64,000 nucleotides of DNA from UBA6168 sp041741095 (GCA_041741095.1 JBGSKQ010000099.1:50027-114026), one strand, 5' to 3'. Shown: positions 55,101 through 61,020, counted from the stretch's first letter. The notes: generated by a model not told the origin, from the letters alone. Program-made: numbers and translations.

Positions 55101-55886
55101 AAATCGTCTCCCGCCAGTTCAGGTTGGGAAGCGATGTTTGATTATGGCACTTTCGTGAGCGGTCAACGGGCTTCGCTTTACATCAATGGTTCCACCAACG
55201 CACTGCACTTTTCCGCATTGAACACCGACGTGACTGGCGGCGCCAGCATCAGGGACGGCAATTGGCACCATTGTGCTGCCTCTTTCAATGGCACGGCGCT
55301 CACGCTTTACGTGGACGGAAACCAGGTGGCTTCACAAGCCATCGCTATCAACACCGTAGGCACTACTTTCGAAATGGGCAGACAGATTGGCGCCAATGGA
55401 GATTTCTACGACGGCAAGCTCGACGAAGTCCGGGTCTGGAACACCGCCCGGACGCAAGACCAAATCCGGGCTTTTAAAAACGTGCAACTCTCCGGCGCTG
55501 AAACAGGTCTGGTCGCCTACTACTCCTTCAATCAGGGCATCGCAGGCGGCACGAACACCGGGTTGACCACCTTGGAAGACCGCTCGCCCACCAACGCCGA
55601 TGGCACACTGACGAACTTTGCCCTGACGGGCAGCACCTCTAACTGGGCTGGCCCCGGCGCACTGACGGACGCACCCGGACTTGGCTGTTGCCCAACGGCT
55701 TGGCACGTTAGCGGCGTCATCACCAGCGGTACATACCAGGCGACGACGGATTTGACTTCCGACGGCACGATACCCGCCGGTGCGAACGTGACTTTCAAAG
55801 CGGCGACGAGCATTGTTTTACAACCCAATTTCCAGGAAACTTTGGGTGCTGTTTTTACGACGCTGATGCAGGCTTGTACACCGTAA
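46125..55886 (+). CDS. Giant putative metalloprotease-adhesin (3253 aa; Calx-beta, GEVED, LamG, P domain)
   Basis: The signal peptide ends near residue 27 (GSLQAQ). A pro-region (30-185) precedes a reprolysin-like metalloprotease domain with HEIGHMFGMPH near 343, the full HExxHxxGxxH zinc site. Calx-beta-like domains (SLNEGNSGTTAFTF and ILNDD) begin near 925, 1201, 1318, 1440, 1703 and 1823. Three GEVED-type domains (YFDWNADGDFSDAGED) lie near 1050, 1555 and 1944. SprB-like repeats (GSIVVNTGGGTLDYSINNG) lie near 2095 and at 2550-2720. LamG/concanavalin domains lie near 2185, 2730 and 2960, and a proprotein-convertase P domain (2405-2545; TYIGDLRVKLKSPSGTE) lies between the first two. The last about 65 residues are the shared C-terminal module (NFQETLGAVFTTLMQAC). 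It is probably a surface protease that binds glycans or proteins. No type A T9SS domain is seen. Confidence 0.85.
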   Translation: MKTHSSTSRFFRQLLAACLALTCSGSLQAQKAEAPNASVTVPIDLPAITAALIDAPHEGSAKAKSKLLTLALPMPDGGERAFIVEENDVISGEFAKEFPELKTYSMRAADDPTVHGRLTVSPAGVRSSVFAKEGWVEISPVDVNDPVLHKIRLLKDGSESFRCGASGEVVSVNMQENMMMATTPWSNGATKRTLRMAIVATFHYYEANGSSISATQAALAAVVNNLSAIYERELAMTFTISPPPFIYTNTNAPYPFFAFPENQRTVRSGQAVGVKFPDPSKYDVGHVFHGGTYNIQNWGGGGACTSCLCDDAETPGYSPGRRKGEGFSMLVGNDPPQELTILAHEIGHMFGMPHTWSGFCSQPGGNQLGDAYEIGSGVTILSYNNVCYQQNSNVGGGYPVANNYFHHASLNGAVTYVSDKPTCGVLSPSGNTPPVVDATPCAAVYNLPKGTPFRLTASGTDANSDPIYYCWEQYDKATLSNGAQGKLGAQAASHTLTPLFRSYPPTTDPSRTFPHMSLVAANNYASNFEPLPTVARTIKFRLTGRDFRAGAGGIHYDTLNVAVSAQGPFKVTAPTNTSLTLAAGASTTVTWDLNGFSYSGALNIKMSTDGGLTFPYTLVTSTPNDGSQSVTIPSTAPGTTTAKILVESAQYACFSFFDVSDNNFTITNAGCTPAAHNLCNVSPVTAASGNSALNLNSPTVIYGQPVTSISMTTSGTAQTGVNQTAPIGNSTACTALNYNRAFTSKKFMVDKAGVYKFDITGFSNEMFSIYTAPFTSGTPCANFIGSNSHAAPGGGAGFGVPLEMTLNACTEYEIVLWTGSATTKTITITPASGGNFYLDSTPPAGYTQTYIAVNPATSVIVALSGTANFTSLGEGSFLMYGGHYVNSGNPATWVGQSLSAVLAANCVTFSNNSRPLTVQPGASTPPSLAISGNPSANEGNSVNGNFTFTVARSGNLANQSTANWAVTGSAPNPANAADFPGGAFPSGTVTFPAGSASQTITVSAQADASDEPNENFTVTLSAPANATIGTAAASGSILDDDPLTSACSGSYGAAAHTGGTCAAPDQGIGQVTFAGINQGSNCATSLPAGYTDYTGSGGATVSKGCAYSLQVLVGNMKPGDQVHAYFDWNADGDFSDAGEDITLTGSGIIFSKNVTVPGNAAMGSTRMRVRVFAAGVTPAPTGSVVKGEAEDYCVSIGATGVSISSSAASKDEGNSGTTAFTFSVSRSCPSTVATTLNWQVTGSGTNPAAAADFPGGVFPGGSITFPAGSTSSQTLTVNVNGDTNGEPDEQFTVTLSPQDNASIDIGSATGTIKNDDGINVWVSGSPSLNEGNSGTTAFTFTVNRNMFNGTATTVNWAVTGTSSNPASASDFNNSVLPSGTVTFPASSGLAQSISVNVKGDTGVEQNEGFTVTLSSPTNGTVTTATASGTILNDDAGTPPTIAISGSPSLNEGNAGNTAFTFTATRSGSTTNASSASWAVTGSGTNSANATDFAGGTLPSGTVTFPAGSSATQSITVNVNGDATIEQDETFTVNLSNPTNATITTATADGTILGDDGYCTAGTVGGNTFENISDVVFNTINNHSTGQTGYENFTTIPTTVTQGATYGFTATIAGGGADEEIIVWIDYNQDFDFADPGEEVFNSAIGTGPFNSNITIPGGATTGATRMRVRLNDTGNVPMNSTPCGNSLFGQVEDYTINVIASVPSLAISGSPSLTEGNAGTKSFNFTVTRTGNLTNASSVTATASGSGGNPAVAADFVGGIFLNGTVNFSAGSATQTVTVDVTGDLTVEPNEGFTVTLSAPTNATIGTAAASGTIQNDDVAGTPDIAIQPGPTVNEGNAGTTAFNFTVVRTGSTTNQTTVQWHVKPVVGNSANAGDFVGGAFPSGTVTFPAGSAANQTVTVNVAGDTEIEATELFNVDLSNAVNGNITTISGTASITNDDTPGSGCSAQYSSVGTVDGCQTTGQFISNVSFNTISNASTCANSGNAGYTNYTGVSTSVNRSATYPITVALGVSTFTFEEVKVWFDWNADADFADAGEEFELSAGSGNFTGNIAVPVGAALGAARMRVRLTLYTAPTHSGIQFISETEDYCITVLAACTSPTVNAPTVTQPTCSVATGSIVVNTGGGTLDYSINNGASWQASATFNNLPPGNYNIKVRQQASPVCTTAYASNPVVLTAASGCGTALEFNPGAPTDYVVCGNILTSCYTKEAWVNMVPANGQNNNIISGGAAAPHAFWVPSGPGYKVSAGHNGNYTYVQDPNPIPTGWQHYAVTYNSTTQVMQLFKNGVQVDEAFNVPAATGSNLVQIGAFDTGSGFDGLIDEVRIWNFARAGSDIFYDKDVKLSGKEAGLVAYYDFEQGAPNGSNAGLTTLYDKALPANNGTLTNFALTGTSSNWSQPGAPVSSDAISALAIYSVDVPKAISNVGTPTVTSTLDFPNAGTISDIEVVNLDIDHTYIGDLRVKLKSPSGTERILLSQICGNFVNILLDLDDESANAYPPTPCPPNGGNYQPNQTLAAFDGENAQGTWTLTIEDLADADGGTLQNWGLSIDYTSCATPVINAPTVTQTSCSVSTGSIVVNAACSGTLEYSVNNGSTWQSSATFANLVPGSYNVKVRLLDSPFCTASYASNPVVIDPVPAPPTLNSVMSTQPTCTTPTGSIVVDAVGGIVQTSTPPTALEYSKDNGSTWQTSNTFSGLAAGSYTIKVRLQDSPACSTTYASNPIVLVAATNCNPAKSLDFDGTNDYVALPANLTASLTNFTFEAWVYWDGSNNWQQIFDFGNSTTVYMQLTPSSGGNANKPAFAINNGGGEQVINSSVSAIPNQWQHYAVVLDDAANTGVLYIDGVQVGSNTAITLTPAALGNLANTWLGRSQFGGDPYFNGKMDDVRIWNFAKTSQQVQCEMDETLVGNEPGLVAHYHFDQGFADGGNAGVDALNDLSANGNDGTLTNFALDGAGSNWSAASGSGKVLDFATNDYVTGMNASLPLGNAVRTIELWMKSSPASSGWEAMFDYGTFVSGQRASLYINGSTNALHFSALNTDVTGGASIRDGNWHHCAASFNGTALTLYVDGNQVASQAIAINTVGTTFEMGRQIGANGDFYDGKLDEVRVWNTARTQDQIRAFKNVQLSGAETGLVAYYSFNQGIAGGTNTGLTTLEDRSPTNADGTLTNFALTGSTSNWAGPGALTDAPGLGCCPTAWHVSGVITSGTYQATTDLTSDGTIPAGANVTFKAATSIVLQPNFQETLGAVFTTLMQACTP

Positions 55887-55964
55887 CAGATTACTTTGAA
55901 TTGCCTTTATACTGAACGGTAGATGGCGAATGACAGATAATTCGCTGTAAATCAACGAATTAGG

Positions 55965-56036
55965 GAGGTGACATCTTTTTGCCTGCTACGCAGTTAGGTT
56001 TTGGCAGTTATTTAAAAGGCAAAAAGGTGTCATCTC
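55965..56036. repeat. Inverted repeat with 20-bp arms
   Basis: Arms at 55965-55984 (GAGGTGACATCTTTTTGCCT) and 56017-56036 are complementary at 18 of 20 positions, with a 32-base loop. It lies 78 bases after the giant metalloprotease stop. It may be a REP-type or transposon-derived palindrome and could also terminate transcription. Confidence 0.75.
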
Positions 56037-56040
56037 ATAG

Positions 56041-56067
56041 GATGGAGGCGAGCCCTGGGTTGTGAGG
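56041..56067 (+). other. Scrap resembling the 3' end of the aldo/keto reductase gene
   Basis: These 27 bases match 37191-37217, the last codons of the cytoplasmic aldo/keto reductase and its TGA, at 23 positions (GATGGAGGCGAG and GGGTTGTGAGG). No further homology is visible on either side. It may be a recombination relic. Confidence 0.45.
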
Positions 56068-56115
56068 ATGAAATGGTGAGAATTACCAGGCTTTATTGTT
56101 GGAATTAAAAAGTCC

Positions 56116-56382
56116 TTATTGTAGTTTAAATTTTTTCTCAAGCTGATAAGAATGGCCATTTACTGAAATATCCACCGTGATGCGCCATTCTGAATGATTT
56201 AACTTTTTTCCTTCAATTTTTCCCGTTTGAACCTGCTGCATCAAATATCCCCCAACGAAGCCTGAATAGCCTCCTGCAAATGCGTTCGTTGCGGTTAATT
56301 CTTCCTCCTCGAAGTTAAATTCAACCAAATCTTCCTCCTCGAACACAATCCAGTTACCTTGCCACCGTCGGACCAGGGACAC
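56116..56382 (-). CDS. Hypothetical protein, probably 5'-disrupted
   Basis: From GTG 56382 the frame encodes 88 residues (LVRRWQGNWIVFEEED to the terminal KKFKLQ) with acidic and amphipathic beta-strand character. The strand just upstream carries KIVFQYLRYVDESTCPW in another frame, which would join naturally after a one-base shift. The likely original protein was longer and is now frameshifted and cut by the large-subunit fragment at 56455. There is no family assignment, and no signal peptide is visible in the remaining part. Confidence 0.4.
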   Translation of the reverse strand: MSLVRRWQGNWIVFEEEDLVEFNFEEEELTATNAFAGGYSGFVGGYLMQQVQTGKIEGKKLNHSEWRITVDISVNGHSYQLEKKFKLQ

Positions 56383-56454
56383 GTTGATTCATCTACATAA
56401 CGGAGGTATTGAAAGACAATTTTCCCGCTGTCCACTTCAGAAATCTGGACTGTC

Positions 56455-56937
56455 CGGCTGGAACTGCTGAAACGGGCCAAGGAAAATCCCGTCGGCGAGA
56501 AGAATGATTACGATGCTGCCCGCTATGCCGGGGTGCTGGAACTGGTTCGTGACAAATCGGGCTGGGGCAAAACGCCTGTGGTCGCTGGGGTTTCTCGTGG
56601 GGTTGCCGCCTATTTCTGCCACACCAGCTACGCAGCGCACGTCCTCGATTTGACGATGGAAAACGGCAAGCCCGTGGTGTAGAAGGTCACCTCCACCACA
56701 GACTGCGGCATCGTGGTGAACCCCGACGCTGCCGCCAATATGACCGAGGACGCCGTGACGGACGGCATCGGCAATGCGCTCTACGGCGAAATGACCTTCA
56801 AGGCGGGCGCTCCCGAAAAGACGAACTTCGACAAATACCGCCTCATCCGCATGACCGAAGCGCCCAAGGCGATTGACGTCCATTTCGTGAAAAACGAAAT
56901 CGCCCCAACGGGCATGGGCGAGTCGCCTTTCCCGCCC
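56455..56937 (+). pseudogene. Decayed molybdenum hydroxylase large-subunit (coxL/iorB-type) fragment 1
   Basis: The frame matches the last quarter of the intact gene at 61021-63273 (its residues about 562-716): NDYDAARYAGVLELVRDKSG, RGVAAYFCHTSYAAHVLDL, DCGIVVNPDAAANM and YRLIRMTEAPKAIDVHFV. A TAG at 56680-56682 replaces the CAG (Gln) codon of the intact gene. The 5' three quarters are missing. The 3' end breaks at PTGMGE, where the 21-bp array begins. The divergence from the intact copy is too large for a recent duplication. Confidence 0.93.
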
Positions 56938-57168
56938 TGCCCCCGTCAACCCCGCCCTTGCGCAAGGAAGCCAAACTTCAGCCCCCGTCAGCCCAAACCC
57001 TGCGCATGTTTCGTGAATCGGGGCGTATGTATCCCCAGACGGAGCAAATGTTTCATCAATCCTTGCGCATGTTTGCCTGGTTTTAGCGCAAGTAAGTCGA
57101 TTCGTTGCACAAGTTATCCCGGCCCTGACGAAAGGAAGGTTAGTCATTGGGCACGGAAGGTCAATCGT
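56938..57168 (-). repeat. Eleven-unit 21-bp periodic array with variable spacers
   Basis: Eleven consecutive 21-base units fill this segment. The central units begin with a 9-base semi-conserved core (TGCGCATGT, GGCGTATGT, AGCAAATGT, TGCGCATGT, AGCGCAAGT, TGCACAAGT at 57001, 57022, 57043, 57064, 57085, 57106), followed by 12 variable bases. The outer units are more diverged. On the - strand the array reads as a 7-residue repeat TCAxxxx (TCATNRLTCAKTRQTCARID). It is bracketed by 24-base near-identical sequences at 56914 and 57198 (2 mismatches). Confidence 0.75.
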
Positions 57169-57197
57169 TGTAAATTTTAGCTGCTACCCCAATAAGT

Positions 57198-57291
57198 ATG
57201 GGCGAGCCGCCCTTCCCGCCCATATTCGGGGCGTTGTCCAAGACAACGGGGAAGCGGGTGTATTTGCGGGGTGGCAGGCGGTGCTGTGCTA
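57198..57291 (+). pseudogene. Large-subunit C-terminal fragment 2
   Basis: The frame reads MGEPPFPPIFGAL and then TTGKRVYLRG, matching the intact large subunit around its GLGEPLNPPIIGALANAL segment. Four codons are missing relative to fragment 3, and the tail degenerates after YLRG. It continues fragment 1 after the 21-bp array. Confidence 0.75.
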
Positions 57292-57298
57292 ATCAAGC

Positions 57299-58144
57299 CT
57301 ACACCTGCGTCTCGTAATAATGCTCCGCCAGCCCAAAGCGGCGCTCCGGTGCACGGCTTTCGAGGTCGTGGAAATGGGTGGGGCGCATGCCCGTAAAATC
57401 GAGATAGTCACGCACAAGGTGCTGATAATCATAGTAGTTGCAATCAAAAGCGATGCTTTGCCAGTCCTTGGCGGGTTGGAGGTTTTTCTCCCGAAAGGCC
57501 CAGTCGAAGCGGGCAAGCCTTGTAAAGACCTTCGGGCTGACGCCCGTGCGCTCCCTGAACTTCCGCTCGAACTGCTTGGGGCTGAGGTAGGCCGCCCTCG
57601 CCAGCTTGTCTAGTGAAGCAGCGGGATTGCCAAGTAGCCATTGGCACACGTCGTCTATGGGATGTGTCGTTTTTTTCGCCTTGCGAACGAGCGATGCGAC
57701 AAAGCCGTTCGCTACCCGCACGATTTCAGCATAGTCGGCAGCAAGGAAAAACGCCTCGTTTACGAAGTGGATTTCTTTTGAAAAAACGGCGTCAGCCTCT
57801 AGGTAGCAGTCGTTGATTTCATGGCCGGGCATGCCCGTGAGGCGGAAGAGTCCGCTCGGCTGAAACAGGATTTGCACCACCATGAAATTGCCATGCACGA
57901 AGCGGTTGGTCACCGAGAGCGCCTGCCCGACGAGCGCCACTGGCATATTGGCGGCACTGCCATTGCGCTGCGTGAAGTCCACCCGCTCCCGGTCGTGCGG
58001 GTAAAAGGCGAGGCAATGCTCTGGCCGGGGTGTGTAGGGCTTGAACGGCGGTGGGTCGTGGCTGTCGAACTTCAGGTGCACGATGCGGTAACAACGGACG
58101 AAGGCCCGCAGCGAAGGTTGTGGAAGGAAGTCTTTCAGCATCAT
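57299..58144 (-). CDS. AraC family transcriptional regulator (DUF6597-type N-terminus)
   Basis: The 281-residue protein has an N-terminal sensor-like half (LRAFVRCYRIVHLKF, HCLAFYPHDRERV, FMVVQILFQPSGLFRLTGMP), a pattern common in Bacteroidota AraC proteins annotated with DUF6597. The C-terminal double HTH is present: SLDKLARAAYLSPKQFERKF and DWQSIAFDCNYYDYQHLVRD, followed by GMRPTHFH. It follows the cupin gene by 24 bases on the same strand, so the two are probably one operon. It lies inside the molybdenum-hydroxylase region and may regulate it. Confidence 0.88.
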   Translation of the reverse strand: MMLKDFLPQPSLRAFVRCYRIVHLKFDSHDPPPFKPYTPRPEHCLAFYPHDRERVDFTQRNGSAANMPVALVGQALSVTNRFVHGNFMVVQILFQPSGLFRLTGMPGHEINDCYLEADAVFSKEIHFVNEAFFLAADYAEIVRVANGFVASLVRKAKKTTHPIDDVCQWLLGNPAASLDKLARAAYLSPKQFERKFRERTGVSPKVFTRLARFDWAFREKNLQPAKDWQSIAFDCNYYDYQHLVRDYLDFTGMRPTHFHDLESRAPERRFGLAEHYYETQV

Positions 58145-58168
58145 AGCCTACCGTTGTTGATGGCATTT

Positions 58169-58783
58169 TCACCGGAGCCCGTACTTGGCTGCAATGGCCT
58201 GTCGCTCCTCAAAAGCCGTTGGGGCATAGACCAGCCCGAACTTATCGTTGAGCATGTCGTGCTCCTTTTGCAGTTTCTCGGAATCAGGTTGGTAGCCGTT
58301 TTCGGGCGTAAGTTCGTGAAAAATCCTTTCCAAAAACTCCTCAAATGGTTGGTTGAAGTACATATCAATGAAACGGAGCGGCTGCTCGGAGGCATTCCAA
58401 AACGTATGGCGAAGGTTGCGGGGCCTGAAATGCCAGCCACCTGCGGGCACTTGCACCTCCTGCCCTTCCACCATGACGCTGGCCGTGCCTTCCAGCACGT
58501 ACATCAGTTCGTCCAATTCTTTGTGAAAATGGGGCGGCGGCCCCATGATTTTTGGCGCCACGGCGCACTCCACGCAGGAATACACTCCACCCGTTTTGTG
58601 TGAGCGCACCCAAACCCTAATGTCCATATTGCCCTTGTGCGAAAGCGGTGCTTCGGGCGGTAACAGAAAGGGTTCGAGCGGGGTGTGAAAAGTGGTGGTC
58701 GGGGAAGTGGCATTGGCCAAGTTCGGCAGGATGCCAATAGCAGCGAACAGCCCTGCGGACTGCATAAAATCTCTTCTTTCCAT
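58169..58783 (-). CDS. Cupin-domain protein with Tat-like signal
   Basis: The start at 58783 (MERRDFMQSAGLF) gives 204 residues and a short twin-arginine-type signal followed by AAIGILPNLANA. Residues 75-160 are a single cupin barrel: GPPPHFHKELDELMYVLEG holds the metal-binding His/His/Glu set, and RPRNLRHTFWNA supplies the last His. It resembles quercetinase- or phosphomannose-isomerase-type small cupins. The substrate is unknown. It lies upstream of, and probably cotranscribed with, the AraC gene. The region before its start holds large-subunit fragment 3 on the other strand. Confidence 0.82.
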   Translation of the reverse strand: MERRDFMQSAGLFAAIGILPNLANATSPTTTFHTPLEPFLLPPEAPLSHKGNMDIRVWVRSHKTGGVYSCVECAVAPKIMGPPPHFHKELDELMYVLEGTASVMVEGQEVQVPAGGWHFRPRNLRHTFWNASEQPLRFIDMYFNQPFEEFLERIFHELTPENGYQPDSEKLQKEHDMLNDKFGLVYAPTAFEERQAIAAKYGLR

Positions 58784-58883
58784 GTGACGAGGATTTGGTT
58801 TGAAAAGCTGCAAAGCTCGCCGATGAAGAAGGGTGATTACTGGTAAAAAATGGACATTTTTAAGTTAAGAGGCAATATGCCAG

Positions 58884-58997
58884 CCGCCCTTCCCTACCAT
58901 CTTCGGGGCACTGGCCAATGCGTTGTACAAGGCGACGGGGAAACAGGTGTATCGGCAGCCGTTTTTGGGGGAGCAGCAGATGTTGGGGAGATTTTAA
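58884..58997 (+). pseudogene. Large-subunit C-terminal fragment 3
   Basis: This 38-codon frame reads PPFPTIFGALANALYKATGK and QPFLGEQQML and ends in TAA, matching the very end of the intact large subunit. No upstream part is present. It sits 42 bases before xdhC, suggesting that an older coxL-xdhC order was lost by deletion. Confidence 0.88.
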
Positions 58998-59039
58998 AAC
59001 CAAAAATGGTAATTTTGGCCTTATAATTTGCCTATTTCC

Positions 59040-60162
59040 ATGAAAGAAATCCGTGAAATAATCCGCTCATACGACGAGCTGCAAAAAGAAGGCAAACGCT
59101 CGGCGCTCGCCACGGTGGTACATGTGGAAGGCTCGTCGTACCGCCGCCCAGGTGCCCGGATGCTCATCGCCGAAGATGGCCGCCTGACGGGTGCCATCAG
59201 TGGTGGCTGCCTGGAGGGCGACGCCATGCGAAAGGCGCTCCGGGTCATCAACGAACAGCGCAGTTCCCTCGTCACCTTACGACACCATGGACGAGGACGA
59301 CGCCACGCTCGGTATCGGCCTGGGCTGCAACGGCATCATCCAAGTGCTCATCGAGCCTATCCTCACCGATGATCCAGGCTCCCCCATTGCATTACTGAAA
59401 AAATCAAATTCCCTTCGCCAGCACAATGTAGTGGCCACTTTTTTTTCGTTGAAAAACCGCCGGGAAACACAGCCCGGCACCCGCCTTTTTTTGGGTGAAA
59501 ACGGTGAAACTATAGGCGACTGCCCACTGCCCGGACTTGAGGGCCGCTGGGCAGAAGACGCCCAAGCAGTGCTGAAATCCCGAGAGAGCCGCTGGGTGGA
59601 CTACCCTACCCCAAACGGCTGGATGACCATTTTTTACGAACATGTGCCGCCTGCCGTCACCCTCGTCATCGTTGGCGCTGGCAACGACGTGCTGCCGCTG
59701 GTGGAAATGGCCGGCATCCTCGGCTGGGATGCGAAAGTGGTGGACGGTCGGGCTACCCATGCCCGTCCGGAGCGCTTTGCCAGTGCTTGCCAAGTGCTCT
59801 TGGCCAAGCCGGAACAGGTTCTCCAGCAAATGCAATTGGATGGCCGCACCCTCTTCGCCCTGATGACGCACAACTACAACTACGACAAGGCCATGCTTCA
59901 TGAACTCTGCTCCAAAAACGCCAGCTACATCGCCATGCTGGGGCCGAAGAAAAAACTGGTCCGGATGCTGGAAGAATTCGAGGCAGAGGGCCGGCCCTTG
60001 TCAAAGGAGCAACTCGCCACGGTCTTCAGCCCCGCCGGGCTTGACATCGGGGCGGAAACCTCGGAGGAAATCGCCCTGTCCATCCTGGCCGAAATGAAGG
60101 CTTTTTTGGGCAAAAAACAGGGCTTGTTTTTGCGTGAAAAATTGGCACCGATACATGCTTAG
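59040..60162 (+). pseudogene. xdhC/coxI-type molybdenum-cofactor maturation protein, frameshifted
   Basis: From ATG 59040 the frame covers the XdhC_CoxI N-terminal domain (KRSALATVVHVEGSSYRRPG, ISGGCLEGDA). Near 59277 one extra base shifts the frame, after which the protein continues correctly (TMDEDDATLGIGLGCNGIIQ) through the C-terminal Rossmann domain (LVIVGAGNDVLPLVEMAG). The usual GAGHD carries Asn here. The full length would be about 373 residues. XdhC proteins insert or sulfurate the cofactor of xanthine-dehydrogenase-type enzymes, so loss could impair the intact enzyme encoded downstream. The TAG stop (60160-60162) is formed by a MITE-like insertion. A sequencing error cannot be excluded. 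Confidence 0.85.
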
Positions 60163-60324
60163 AAACTGTTTTAAAACCCCTGACGAGGCAGAAAATGTCA
60201 GATTTTGAGCGGCAGACGAAGGGAAATTTTCAAGGGATAGTGGCTCCTATCGCTTGAAAATTTGCCACAGTATGCCGCCGAAAGATGGCGTTTTATGGCC
60301 GTCGAGGGGTATTAAAACAGTTTC
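60162..60324. mobile_element. MITE-like 163-bp palindromic element flanked by TTA duplications
   Basis: The ends GAAACTGTTTTAAAACCCC and GGGGTATTAAAACAGTTTC are inverted repeats with one mismatch. TTA flanks both sides (60159-60161 and 60325-60327). Inner segments also pair (GAAATTTTCAAG with CTTGAAAATTT; GCGGCA with TGCCGC), so nearly the whole element folds on itself. It has no coding capacity. Terminal repeats plus a 3-bp target duplication suggest a non-autonomous DNA transposon. Confidence 0.75.
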
Positions 60325-60363
60325 TTAGTTCAATGGAAATCTAGGCCAAGTCACATTTAATTG

Positions 60364-60397
60364 TTTGTTTTATAGCAATTTATTAGCTTTATATTGG
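60364..60397 (+). promoter_or_regulatory. Possible Bacteroidota-type promoter for coxS/coxL
   Basis: TTTG (60364-60367) and TATATTGG (60390-60397) are separated by 22 bases. The consensus is TTTG, 19-21 bases, TAnnTTTG, so both spacing and one base deviate. The leader to the ATG at 60483 would be about 80 bases. Confidence 0.25.
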
Positions 60398-60482
60398 CTC
60401 GCAATTAAAATCGAATGCTTATTTTGCGCCACCCGGCAAATTCCATAAAATCTTCTTTTAGCTTTTAAAACTTCTCACAACA

Positions 60483-60938
60483 ATGGCATCTTTCACATTG
60501 AACATCAACGGTAAAAAAATGCAGGTTGACGTTGACCCGTCCACGCCCATGCTCTGGGTGCTGCGGGACCACCTCAACCTCGTCGGCACCAAGTATGGCT
60601 GCGGCATCGCCCAGTGCGGGTCTTGCACCATCCACGTCGGCGACGTGGCCATGCGCTCCTGCAACATGCCCGTGTCGCAGGTCGGCAACCAGAAAATAAC
60701 CACCATCGAGGGCCTCTCGGAACACGGCGACCACCCCGTCCAAAAAGCTTGGCTGGAACACGATGTGGCCCAGTGCGGCTACTGCCAGGCAGGCCAAATC
60801 ATGAACGCCGCCGCCTTGCTCAAAGCAAACCCGCACCCTTCCGATCCTGAAATCGAAGGGGCGATGAACGGCAATATTTGCCGCTGCGCAACTTATACCC
60901 GCATCAAGGCAGCTATCAAAACGGCAGCAAATTCTTAA
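60483..60938 (+). CDS. Molybdenum hydroxylase 2Fe-2S subunit (CoxS/IorA-type)
   Basis: The 151-residue protein carries both clusters of this family. Residues 1-75 are plant-ferredoxin-like, with YGCGIAQCGSCTIHVGDVAM and RSC holding one 2Fe-2S centre. Residues 80-150 have CGYCQAGQIMNAAALL and NICRCATYTRIKAAI for the second. The length is standard for the small subunits of isoquinoline/aldehyde oxidoreductases. It passes electrons from the molybdopterin subunit encoded 82 bases downstream to an acceptor. No FAD subunit gene is present, as in Ior-type two-subunit enzymes. A frameshifted paralogue occurs at 44484. Confidence 0.93.
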   Translation: MASFTLNINGKKMQVDVDPSTPMLWVLRDHLNLVGTKYGCGIAQCGSCTIHVGDVAMRSCNMPVSQVGNQKITTIEGLSEHGDHPVQKAWLEHDVAQCGYCQAGQIMNAAALLKANPHPSDPEIEGAMNGNICRCATYTRIKAAIKTAANS

Positions 60939-60951
60939 ACCGTCATTTTGC

Positions 60952-61015
60952 CATTAGTCATTGGACATTAGTTTACGATGCGCCAATGACCAATGCTCAC
61001 AATGACCAATGACTA
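60952..61015. repeat. Palindrome of CATTG/CAATG words between coxS and coxL
   Basis: TAGTCATTGGACATTAG (60955-60971) pairs with CAATGACCAATGACTA (61000-61015) at about 14 positions. A second CAATGACCAATG word pair lies at 60984-60995. It starts after the coxS stop and ends just before the coxL start, so it could tune coxL translation. Confidence 0.75.
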
Positions 61016-61020
61016 TTAAA

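Noticed and set aside
56437..57147. A real - strand gene encoding the TCAxxxx heptad repeat
   Set aside because: Most of the frame is antisense to the coxL fragment, and the repeat pattern follows from 21-bp DNA periodicity; no start context or homologue is evident.
56938..57168. CRISPR array
   Set aside because: The conserved core is only about 9 bases and degenerate, the period is 21 bases, and no cas genes are nearby.
59040..60162. Programmed frameshift in xdhC
   Set aside because: No slippery heptamer or downstream stimulatory structure is seen at 59277; mutation or sequencing error is simpler.
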